In this document: in pieces, positions 15,259 through 22,272 of the stretch
Numbering within the stretch: the stretch's first letter is position 1
Layout of the letters: each line of letters starts with the position of its first letter
Assembly: GCA_910586295.1 (NCBI GenBank)
Contig: CAJUGE010000053.1
Location: 1 to 29,766 of the forward strand
Length of the DNA stretch: 29,766 nt
Direction: 5' to 3'
Source of the DNA: an uncultured Bacilli bacterium
Lineage (GTDB): Bacteria > Bacillota_I > Bacilli_A > RF39 > UBA660
Made by a program: the position numbers and the translations under genes
Notes under the pieces: generated by a model
Database searches by the model: none
Told to the model about the DNA's origin: nothing
What the model saw: the letters and a program-made list of their open reading frames with translations, nothing else

Positions 15259-15858
15259 CTATTGTCCTTTTAAGTCTAATTTCATAGATTTCTTTTTTAC
15301 AAATCTATCCACTTCATCTAATCTATTAATTAAATTTTCATGCACTAAAAAATTAGAAATTTGTATAAAAGAATAATTTCCAGGAATATAATCTCTATAA
15401 ATCAAAATTCTATCATCTTCAAAATATGTTTCATTTATAAATAGATATTTATCTCTATTATTATAATAGTCACTAAAATTCATTAAACTAAAATGATTTT
15501 TTTCATAAAAAGACTTTACTATACGTTCTAAATTAACTTTATCATATTGTTTTTTATTATTCTCAAAAGGCTCAAAACTCCCATATATAATTTTGCAGTC
15601 ATAACCTTTTATAAGATAATCTATTAACTCTATTAAATATGTACCAATATTATTTTTTCTCACTTTTTCTTCTACAAATATATCACATAGATAAAACACT
15701 TTATCACAAGTTTGCCAAATATTTACATTACCTACAAGATTATTATTTATATCATACACTTCTATTTGAAATCCATCTAAATAAATATCGTTTATAATAA
15801 TGCAAAAGATTTCCTGAAAACATGATATTAATGCAACTCTTTCTTTGCTTTCAAACAT
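15259..15858 (-). CDS. GNAT-like acetyltransferase paralogue 1
   Basis: A 199-residue protein with a weak GNAT fold. CDIFVEEKVRKNNIGTYLIE (about 58-77) fits the acetyl-CoA motif A (R-x-x-x-I-G-x), ending the helix with LIDYLIKGY; IIYGSFEPF is the next strand; SFYEKNHFSLMNF is motif B (F-Y-x-K-N-x-F). A C-terminal extension of about 55 residues ends HENLINRLDEVDRFVKKKS, shared with the neighbour. Substrate unknown. The start has GAGGTAGTT upstream and follows the second copy by two bases, so the pair is one operon. The motif A glycines are fewer than in classical GNATs, so activity is not certain. Confidence 0.7.
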   Translation of the reverse strand: MFESKERVALISCFQEIFCIIINDIYLDGFQIEVYDINNNLVGNVNIWQTCDKVFYLCDIFVEEKVRKNNIGTYLIELIDYLIKGYDCKIIYGSFEPFENNKKQYDKVNLERIVKSFYEKNHFSLMNFSDYYNNRDKYLFINETYFEDDRILIYRDYIPGNYSFIQISNFLVHENLINRLDEVDRFVKKKSMKLDLKGQ

Positions 15859-15860
15859 AA

Positions 15861-16466
15861 CTACCTCACACTCAATTTTAAATTAGAAAGTTTCTTCACT
15901 AAAATATTATCTACCTCATCTAGTCTATCTATAGTATTATCATGCACTACTATATCCCCTTGTTTTTTAAAGACATAATCATTTGGAACATAATTTCTAT
16001 ATAGAAGCATTTTATTTTTCCAAGTTCCAAAATTCTTTAATTCCAAGAAAGGATAATTCTCTCTATTTTCCAAAAAATCAAGATAATTTATTACATCAAA
16101 GTTATTCTTTCTGTAAAATAATAGCACCGACTCTTCTAACTTTTTCTTATCATAACTTGATAAATATAACTCTGTTGGCTCAAAAACACCATAAATATTT
16201 TTATATTTCCACTCTCTTATAAGATAGTCTAATATTTCCATCATATGACTACCAATATGGTCATTTCTCTTATCTGTATTAACAAACACATTATAAATAT
16301 ACCTAAGTTGCAAATCTTGGAAAGACAAACTAATTTCGCCTATCTGCATCTTTTCTCTGTCACATACGCTTATTTGAAAAAATTGAGAGCCTCTGTAAAC
16401 ATGTGCAAAATATAAAGTTCCATTCTTTGAAGTAAAGAAAAAAGTTTTAACATACTTTCTAACCAT
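15861..16466 (-). CDS. GNAT-like acetyltransferase paralogue 2
   Basis: A 201-residue paralogue of the next gene. The same order is seen: strand with IGEISLSFQD, NVFVNTDKRNDHIGSHMMEI as motif A (R-x-D-H-I-G-S), ILDYLIREW, IYGVFEPTEL, FYRKNNFDVINY as motif B, and the C-terminal signature VVHDNTIDRLDEVDNILVKK. ATG 16466 is chosen because GGTGA precedes it; the longer frame starts with TTG. It is first of the two-gene unit. The shared EVD-containing tail is not part of the GNAT fold I know and may define a lineage-specific family. Function unknown. Confidence 0.7.
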   Translation of the reverse strand: MVRKYVKTFFFTSKNGTLYFAHVYRGSQFFQISVCDREKMQIGEISLSFQDLQLRYIYNVFVNTDKRNDHIGSHMMEILDYLIREWKYKNIYGVFEPTELYLSSYDKKKLEESVLLFYRKNNFDVINYLDFLENRENYPFLELKNFGTWKNKMLLYRNYVPNDYVFKKQGDIVVHDNTIDRLDEVDNILVKKLSNLKLSVR

Positions 16467-16484
16467 ATTATTCACCAATAAGTT

Positions 16485-16512
16485 ATTATACTATAGCAAA
16501 AAATAAAATCAA
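16485..16512 (-). promoter_or_regulatory. Promoter of the GNAT-like pair
   Basis: TTGATT (16512-16507), 16-base spacer, perfect TATAAT (16490-16485). Start near 16478, 12 bases before the chosen ATG. Confidence 0.6.
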
Positions 16513-16528
16513 ACAAAAAACTTAAAAA

Positions 16529-18007
16529 CTATATTACTATAGCAATTAAGTTTCCACTACCTTTATTTACAATTTTGGTAATAGTTTGCCCTAACTTATA
16601 CCTAACACTCTCAGGAATTAAATTAAGTTTAGACTGAATACCTTCTTGAACAATAACCTCTAAACTTCTACCAAAAATCTCACTTTTCCATATATTACTA
16701 GGATCTTCTTCCTTACCTTTCATCAAATAATCTATTAATTCTTTACTCTGAACTTCACTACCTATAATAGGCTCAAAAGTACTCTCTACATCTACCTTAA
16801 TTAAATGAATACTAGTAGCTACTGCTTTTAATTTAACTCCATATCTTCCACTTTGCTTTATAATCTCTGGAGTACCTAACTTCATATCAGATATTCTAGG
16901 AGTTACTATACCATATCCTGTTTGATATACTTGCTTTAAAGCTGATTTAATACTTTCATATTCATTCTTTCCTTCAGACAAATCTTGAAATACTTTTAGA
17001 AGTTCAGCTTTCCCCTTAACATTAACACCTATCAAATCTTTAAGAATACTCTCATATAAAGAATTTGGTGCTTCTAAATTAATTGTAACCTCACACTTAG
17101 CAGTATCTAAATTAGAAATATAAGCATTACTAATAATATCTTTAGTTTCAAAATTCAAATTAATATTATCTACATCTCTTAATTTATCTACACTTACAAC
17201 ACTTTCTTTCATAGCTTCCATAAAAGTCTTCTTAACTATATGTTCTTTACTTAATACTCCTACCCAATCTGGTATCTTAACTTCAATATCGACTATAGGA
17301 AACTCATAAAGTGCCTCTTTTAATACTTTAAGAATATCCTCTTCTCTCATATCTGCAACACTAATAGGTAAAACTGGTACATTATATTTTTCCTTCAAAG
17401 AATCTGTTAAATTCAAAGTCTCAGTACTATTAGGATGAGTACTATTCATAATTACTATGAACGGTTTATTTAAATTTTTAAGTTCTGTTATAACTTTTTC
17501 TTCAGCATCCACATAATTATTTCTAGATAACTCTCCAATTGAACCATCAGTAGTTACCACAATACCTATAGTACTATGATCCTTAATAACCTTCTCAGTT
17601 CCTATCTCTGCAGCTTCTACAAAAGGTAAATCTTCAGTAAACCAAGGTGTTTTAACCATTCTCTGATTTCCATTTTCATCTTCATAACCTAAAGAATCTG
17701 GAGTAACATAACCAACACAATCAATTAACTTAATATGTGTAGTAAAATCATCTATTTTAATTTTAGCTCCACTAGATGGAACAAATTTAGGTTCAATCGT
17801 CATTATTTGCTTACCTTGTGCAGTCTGAGGTATTTCATCTAAGCATCTTTTTCTTTCATACTCATCTTCGATATTAGGTACAATTAAGCTTTCAATTACT
17901 TTTTTAATAAAAGTACTTTTACCAGTTCTAACAGCACCAACTACACCTAAATATATTTCACCATTAGACTTAACACTGATACTATTTAGTAATTCTTTTT
18001 TATCCAT
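16529..18007 (-). CDS. spoIVA: Stage IV sporulation protein A (coat morphogenetic ATPase)
   Basis: A 492-residue protein that polymerises on the forespore surface, using ATP hydrolysis, to form the base of the spore coat. The N-terminal GTPase-like domain has Walker A GAVRTGKST (24-32) with K30, the same position as in Bacillus, and the LIDCVGYVTPDSLGYEDENG switch region, then IGIVVTTDGSIGE and FIVIMNSTHP. The C-terminal part ends GSGNLIAIVI, matching the family's hydrophobic tail needed for localisation. Length is as in Bacillus (492). Transcribed alone. This is direct evidence that the lineage makes, or recently made, endospores. Confidence 0.97.
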   Translation of the reverse strand: MDKKELLNSISVKSNGEIYLGVVGAVRTGKSTFIKKVIESLIVPNIEDEYERKRCLDEIPQTAQGKQIMTIEPKFVPSSGAKIKIDDFTTHIKLIDCVGYVTPDSLGYEDENGNQRMVKTPWFTEDLPFVEAAEIGTEKVIKDHSTIGIVVTTDGSIGELSRNNYVDAEEKVITELKNLNKPFIVIMNSTHPNSTETLNLTDSLKEKYNVPVLPISVADMREEDILKVLKEALYEFPIVDIEVKIPDWVGVLSKEHIVKKTFMEAMKESVVSVDKLRDVDNINLNFETKDIISNAYISNLDTAKCEVTINLEAPNSLYESILKDLIGVNVKGKAELLKVFQDLSEGKNEYESIKSALKQVYQTGYGIVTPRISDMKLGTPEIIKQSGRYGVKLKAVATSIHLIKVDVESTFEPIIGSEVQSKELIDYLMKGKEEDPSNIWKSEIFGRSLEVIVQEGIQSKLNLIPESVRYKLGQTITKIVNKGSGNLIAIVI

Positions 18008-18035
18008 TTTTTCACTCCTTTTACATTTACACTAA

Positions 18036-18063
18036 TATATATGAATAAATCTGATGTTTATTA
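18036..18063 (-). promoter_or_regulatory. Candidate sigma-E promoter of spoIVA
   Basis: TAATAAA (18063-18057), 13-base spacer, CATATATA (18043-18036), resembling the mother-cell sigma-E consensus (KMATATT, 13-15, CATACANT). spoIVA is a known sigma-E gene in Bacillus. Start near 18029; AAAGGAG precedes the ATG. Confidence 0.45.
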
Positions 18064-18155
18064 CAAAAAACATTAATTAATTTTAAATACTAAAGTCACA
18101 AGAATGGTGTCCTTTTGTAATATTTGCCATCATTAAAAATAATTATTTCCTTTTA

Positions 18156-18211
18156 CTTTTTTCTTTTATAAGGAATAATTATATATCTATATCATCAATT
18201 ATAAAGAAAAA
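18156..18211. repeat. Long inverted repeat in spoIVA/XRE divergent gap
   Basis: TTTTTTCTTTTATAA (18156-18170) and TTATAAAGAAAAAA (18198-18211) match with one unpaired base around a 27-base AT loop. A direct repeat GTGAC follows (18212-18216 and 18230-18234). It lies between the divergent spoIVA and XRE genes; possibly an operator or insulating hairpin. The rest of 18008-18282 shows no other gene. Confidence 0.4.
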
Positions 18212-18282
18212 AGTGACCTACTGGTACAACGTGACTACATAATTTTTAAGGTATTTATGAGACAATAACTATGGTGAATAAA

Positions 18283-18561
18283 ATGGCATATGAATATAAG
18301 GAGTATAATTTTAATAAGAATATTAAGAAAGTTGTAGCTCTTAATATTAGGAAGTTCAGAAAACAAAAAGGTTTCACTCAAGAACAACTAGCACTCTACA
18401 CTGATAGAAGCTTTGAATTTATAAGAAGAATTGAAAGTGAACAAGGTAGACGTGGCTTTTCAGTTGAAACTCTATGGAGAATTTCTACTGTTTTAGAAGT
18501 ACCACTTGACATGTTCTTCCGTGAAGAAGATGAAGAGAAAAATAAAAGTTCGGTAAAATAA
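18283..18561 (+). CDS. XRE-family HTH regulator
   Basis: A 92-residue protein: an N-terminal arm rich in Tyr, Asn and Lys (AYEYKEYNFNKNIKK), then HTH_3 with LNIRKFRKQKGFTQEQLALY and TDRSFEFIRRIESEQGRRGF as the recognition helix, and SVETLWRISTVLEVPLDMFF, a typical XRE dimer helix. ATG 18283 follows GGTGA; the in-frame ATG at 18271 has no ribosome site. It is divergent from spoIVA and convergent with trmL. Its target is unknown; the repeats in its upstream region are candidates for autoregulation. Confidence 0.85.
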   Translation: MAYEYKEYNFNKNIKKVVALNIRKFRKQKGFTQEQLALYTDRSFEFIRRIESEQGRRGFSVETLWRISTVLEVPLDMFFREEDEEKNKSSVK

Positions 18562-18576
18562 CCCGAATTTTTATTT
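18540..18576. terminator. Bidirectional terminator, XRE and trmL
   Basis: GTTCGG (18548-18553) and CCGAAT (18563-18568), extended by the A-rich and T-rich flanks into a stem of about 14 bp with one wobble, followed by T-rich tails on both strands. It serves the convergent XRE and trmL transcripts. Confidence 0.8.
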
Positions 18577-19085
18577 TAACTATTTTCAATAATATTACTA
18601 TCTTTATGTGGTTCATCAAAGAGTAAATCTAAATACTCTTGTTGCCTTAAGGCTTCATACAAAGTTATAGCGACTGCATTTGAAACATTGAGAGCTCTTA
18701 CATCCAAAGTCATTGGTATTCTAATACAATTCTCTATATAAGGTTTTAATATTTCAAAAGGTATCCCAGTAGACTCTTTTCCAAATATAAAATAAATATT
18801 TTCATTCTTATTAGAATAATTAAAACTACTAGGAGGTTTATGTCCATATCTTGTCAAAAAATAATATGTGCCTTTATTCTTACTAAAAAACTCATCTATA
18901 TTTTCATATAAAGTATAATCACATTTATCAATATATCCAGCACCACATCTCTTTATATACTTTTCTTCCAAACTAAAGCCTAAAGGCTTTATTAAGTGAA
19001 GTTTAGTATGTGTAGCAACACAAGTTCTCATAATATTACCAGTATTAGCTGGTATTTCTGGCTCGAATAAAACAATATTTAGCAT
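18576..19085 (-). CDS. trmL: tRNA (cytidine/uridine-34 2'-O)-methyltransferase
   Basis: A 169-residue SPOUT (alpha/beta knot) methyltransferase that methylates the wobble nucleotide of certain Leu tRNAs using SAM. Motifs: LFEPEIPANTGNIMRTC (6-22), IYFIFGKESTGIP (motif 2 with G-x-E-x-x-G-I) and IRIPMTLDVRALNVSNAVAI (motif 3 knot with SNA). Length matches TrmL. GGGAG upstream. It is the last gene of a four-gene operon with two rhodanese lipoproteins and an exported coiled-coil protein (11-base gap to the previous gene). That neighbourhood is not functionally obvious. Confidence 0.93.
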   Translation of the reverse strand: MLNIVLFEPEIPANTGNIMRTCVATHTKLHLIKPLGFSLEEKYIKRCGAGYIDKCDYTLYENIDEFFSKNKGTYYFLTRYGHKPPSSFNYSNKNENIYFIFGKESTGIPFEILKPYIENCIRIPMTLDVRALNVSNAVAITLYEALRQQEYLDLLFDEPHKDSNIIENS

Positions 19086-19096
19086 ATCATCACTCC

Positions 19097-19858
19097 CTAA
19101 TCTTTAATAAGTTTATTAATCAATAAATCTTCTATCTTATCTTCCACTTTTCCATCTAGCTCAACTATTATTTTTAGTATGTCTGAAAAAGTGTATTTTG
19201 CCTTTATAAGAGATTCATCTAATATATTTTCTAATGTATAGACTTTAATCTCAATATCATCACTATAAACTTCGTAATTATAACTTTTAAGATTGTCTGG
19301 CCTTAAAATAATTCTTTTTTTAATCTCATATCCATCATAATCTATTTTTTCATAGGACACACATATTTCACTGTTATCTAAAATAATTCTTTCTTGATAA
19401 CCTAACAATTCCCCTTTAAATACTGAATAAAAATTAGTTATCTCTTTAGTGAAACTGACACTTGATAATTCTTGAACATCACTAAATTCTTTAGTAGATG
19501 AGCCATAAGTAGTACTACTAATTACTAGGCTTTTTTTAGTATTTCCATCTTTATATGTCTTTTCTATAATTCTTAAACTATTTATATCATAAAAATTTTC
19601 TTGTTTTACACTATTGTTATTCTCTTCTAAGTCTTCAGTCTCATCTTTTATTGTAGTTTCAAATGATTTTGTATTTTGTTTTTCATCCACTGCATTCCAA
19701 TTTTGTGCTTGTAAATCATTTTCAAGACTCTCTATTTTTGTTTCTAAATATTCTATTTGCTCTTTACTTTTATTACTACTATCTATAACTTCTTTTCCAA
19801 CTAAAAGCACAGAAATAAGTGCTATTGTACTTATAAATATTTTTGTATTTTTGCTCAT
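19097..19858 (-). CDS. Membrane-anchored coiled-coil protein, unknown
   Basis: A 253-residue protein. MSKNTKIFISTIALISVLLV is an uncleaved anchor or signal, followed by a short coiled coil (EQIEYLETKIESLENDLQAQ, about 34-53), an acidic low-complexity linker (about 54-88), and a globular domain from about 90 with alternating beta strands (SLRIIEKTY, KKSLVISSTTYG, CVSYEKIDYDGYEIKKR). No Cys or catalytic motif stands out. No family recognised. AGGAG precedes the ATG. It follows the second rhodanese lipoprotein by 12 bases, so all three exported products are probably made together and may act together outside the membrane; this is inference. Confidence 0.75.
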   Translation of the reverse strand: MSKNTKIFISTIALISVLLVGKEVIDSSNKSKEQIEYLETKIESLENDLQAQNWNAVDEKQNTKSFETTIKDETEDLEENNNSVKQENFYDINSLRIIEKTYKDGNTKKSLVISSTTYGSSTKEFSDVQELSSVSFTKEITNFYSVFKGELLGYQERIILDNSEICVSYEKIDYDGYEIKKRIILRPDNLKSYNYEVYSDDIEIKVYTLENILDESLIKAKYTFSDILKIIVELDGKVEDKIEDLLINKLIKD

Positions 19859-19870
19859 AATATTCTCCTA

Positions 19871-20278
19871 TTATTCTACTGGATTGACTGTTCCATATTC
19901 CCAAGTATCTATACCACCAAAATCATATACATTAGTATATCCAAGGTCCACAAGCTTTTCACTTGCTAACTTCGCCCTTACTCCACTTTTGCAGTAAACT
20001 AAAATAGTAGCATCTTTATCTGGCACTATATTTTCTATTTTCTTTTCAATATTAAGTAGAGGAACATTTATTGCTCCATCTATTCTACTTTCTGCAAATT
20101 CTTCGGCGTTTCTTACATCTAAAATAATTAAATTATTTATTTCTTCTGAAATCATCATTTCATAAGCTTCTTGTCCACTTATCAATTGAAATTCACCTTG
20201 TGTAATCTCTTTTTCTTCATTTTCACAACCACTTATAACTAGTGTAAATATGATCAAAATAATAACTACTTTTTTCAA
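19871..20278 (-). CDS. Rhodanese-domain lipoprotein 2
   Basis: A 135-residue exported sulfurtransferase-like protein. The signal ends in the lipobox VISGC with C18 as the lipidated residue. A single rhodanese domain follows: LIILDVRNAEEFAESRIDGA (CH2A-type), and the active loop CKSGVRA with C96, a six-residue loop typical of sulfurtransferases. It starts with TTG, preceded by AAGGAG at eight bases. It is a tandem duplicate of the gene 17 bases upstream. Likely role: persulfide or redox chemistry at the outer face of the membrane; the donor and acceptor are unknown. Confidence 0.9.
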   Translation of the reverse strand: MKKVVIILIIFTLVISGCENEEKEITQGEFQLISGQEAYEMMISEEINNLIILDVRNAEEFAESRIDGAINVPLLNIEKKIENIVPDKDATILVYCKSGVRAKLASEKLVDLGYTNVYDFGGIDTWEYGTVNPVE

Positions 20279-20295
20279 TTTTTATTCTCCTTATT

Positions 20296-20691
20296 TTAAT
20301 TTGTGATTAAATCATAGTTCCAATCTATTATACCACCAAAAGTTATAACATCATTAAAACCCAAATCAACAAGAAGTTCACTTGCTTGTTTTGCACGCAC
20401 TCCACTTCTACAATATACTAATATTGTTTGATTTAAATCTTCAGTTACTTCTTCTTTAAATCTATTACCAATTTCATTTACAGGTATATTTATAGCTTTT
20501 TCTATATGACCACTCTCATATTCTTCTTTGCTTCTTACGTCTATTATTATTAAGTCTGTTCTTATCTCCATCATATTATGTGCTTCTTCACTAGTAATAG
20601 TTTGATAAGATATAATCTCTTTTTCATTCTCTTTAATACAGCCTGATATAAATATTAAACTTATAAATATTAACATTACAACTTTTTTCAT
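20296..20691 (-). CDS. Rhodanese-domain lipoprotein 1
   Basis: A 131-residue paralogue of the following gene: signal with lipobox FISGC (C18), rhodanese domain with LIIIDVRSKEEYESGHIEKA and active loop CRSGVRA (C94), ending DWNYDLITN. All rhodanese landmarks (DVR, H in GHI, C-x5) are intact, so it should be active. No ribosome-binding sequence precedes the ATG and the predicted transcription start falls on it, so the message may be leaderless. First gene of the operon with rhodanese 2, the coiled-coil protein and trmL. Confidence 0.9.
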   Translation of the reverse strand: MKKVVMLIFISLIFISGCIKENEKEIISYQTITSEEAHNMMEIRTDLIIIDVRSKEEYESGHIEKAINIPVNEIGNRFKEEVTEDLNQTILVYCRSGVRAKQASELLVDLGFNDVITFGGIIDWNYDLITN

Positions 20692-20698
20692 AGTATAT

Positions 20699-20727
20699 AT
20701 TTTAACATTAAGTTTCTATTTAGTAAA
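20699..20727 (-). promoter_or_regulatory. Promoter of rhodanese-trmL operon (leaderless)
   Basis: TTTACT (20727-20722), 17-base spacer ending TGT, -10 TAAAAT (20704-20699). Seven bases then separate the -10 from the ATG at 20691, so transcription should start at or next to the start codon. Upstream, TTGTTAA/TTAACAA (20761-20779) forms an inverted repeat. Confidence 0.55.
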
Positions 20728-20818
20728 GCTTCACTTAAATTTTGTATTTTTTATTGTACTTTGTTAATGTTTTTAACAATTAATACAAATAAATCATTTA
20801 ATCTTAGCCTGACTTTTA

Positions 20819-20844
20819 ACAAAAAAGCGACTAAAAAGCCACTT
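20819..20844 (-). terminator. Terminator of gatCAB
   Basis: AAGTGGC (20844-20838) pairs with GTCGCTT (20831-20825), with two G-T wobbles, followed by a T-run (20826-20821). It lies just after the gatB stop. Confidence 0.8.
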
Positions 20845-20850
20845 TATACT

Positions 20851-22272
20851 TTAACGTTTTACTATTTCTTCATTTAATAGTTTTGAGACTACACCAGGAT
20901 TGGCTTTTCCACCACTAGACTTTAGTACTTGTCCAACTAAGAATCCTACTATGTTTGTTTTTCCACTTTTATAAGTTTCAACTTGTTCTGGATTTTCATC
21001 TAGTACTTTATTAACTAAATCTCTTATAGTTTCTTCATCACTTATTTGTTCCATACCTTTTTCTTTTACTATTGTTTCTGGAGTTTTCTTTTCTTCTAAG
21101 CACAGAGTACAAACTTCTTTTGCTTGCTGTGTACTAATTTTACCAGAACTTATCATTTCTAACATATTTATAAGCATAGCTGGTGTCATAAATATTTCAG
21201 TAAATTCTATATTATTTGTATTAACATAACCTAATATTCTTGTTGTAATCCAATTACTTGCTTCTTTTGGATTGGCTCCAAGACTTAGAACAGTTTCATA
21301 ATAATCACTTATTTCTTTAGTTCTTGTTAATGTTTTTGCATCTTTTGGTAATACTCCTAAAGATATATATTTTCTTTCTCTTTCCAATGGTAATACTGGT
21401 ATTTCTTCTTTAATTGCAAGTTTAAATTCTTCACTTAATGGCACAGCTGGAATATTTGGCTCAACATAATATTTATAATCGATAGCATCTACTTTTTCTC
21501 TCATAGACACTGTCATTTTTTTCTCACTATCCCACCTACGTGTTTCTTGTATAACTTTTTCTCCATTTTCTAATAAATTTTGTTGTCTTTCTATTTCATA
21601 TGTTATGATTTCCTTTACAATACTAAAAGAGTTTATTCCTTTAATTTCTGCACGTGTTCCTAAGACAGTATCTGTATCTTTCATCATAGATATATTTACA
21701 TCTACTCTAAGTTGCCCTTTATCATTTGAAGCTTCAGATATATCACAATATTTTATTATGTTTCTTAAACTTTCTAGAAATGTTATTACCTCATTTTCTG
21801 TATTGAAACAAGGTTCTGTTACTATTTCAACTAATGGTACTCCTGCACGGTTATAATCAAGTAGACTAACACTTTCTAAGTGTTCCATATTAGCAGTATC
21901 TTCTTCTAAATGAAGTTGATGTATTCCATATCTTTTTATTTCACCATCTATTTCTATGTCCAAGTAACCGTTTTTTCCAAATGGACGAGTCATTTGTGTT
22001 ATTTGATATCCTTTTGGTAAGTCTGCATAATAGTAATTCTTTCTATCAAAAAGAACAATGTCTGGTGTTTCACAATTAAGAGCATAAGCTAGTTTTAAAG
22101 CTTTTCTTACTCCTTCTTTATTTGGAAGAGGTAAAATTCCAGGAAACGCTAAGTCAACCACACTTATATTGGTGTTTGGATTTTTTGAATATTCATTTAA
22201 ACTTCCTGAGAACATTTTCGATTTTGTATTTAGTTCACAATGAACTTCTAGTCCAATTACTGCTTTATACAT
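20851..22272 (-). CDS. gatB: Asp-tRNA(Asn)/Glu-tRNA(Gln) amidotransferase subunit B
   Basis: A 473-residue subunit that binds the misacylated tRNA and phosphorylates its side chain. Visible: YKAVIGLEVHCELNTKSKMF at the N-terminus, YYADLPKGYQITQ, LHLEEDTANM, the VDVNISM strand, and a C-terminal YqeY-like tail (about 325-473) with NPGVVSKLLNEEI. ATG 22272 is chosen because AGGAG stands nine bases before it; the longer start would overlap the ribosome site. Its ATG overlaps the gatA stop (8 bases), coupling the two. Last gene of gatCAB. Confidence 0.97.
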   Translation of the reverse strand: MYKAVIGLEVHCELNTKSKMFSGSLNEYSKNPNTNISVVDLAFPGILPLPNKEGVRKALKLAYALNCETPDIVLFDRKNYYYADLPKGYQITQMTRPFGKNGYLDIEIDGEIKRYGIHQLHLEEDTANMEHLESVSLLDYNRAGVPLVEIVTEPCFNTENEVITFLESLRNIIKYCDISEASNDKGQLRVDVNISMMKDTDTVLGTRAEIKGINSFSIVKEIITYEIERQQNLLENGEKVIQETRRWDSEKKMTVSMREKVDAIDYKYYVEPNIPAVPLSEEFKLAIKEEIPVLPLERERKYISLGVLPKDAKTLTRTKEISDYYETVLSLGANPKEASNWITTRILGYVNTNNIEFTEIFMTPAMLINMLEMISSGKISTQQAKEVCTLCLEEKKTPETIVKEKGMEQISDEETIRDLVNKVLDENPEQVETYKSGKTNIVGFLVGQVLKSSGGKANPGVVSKLLNEEIVKR

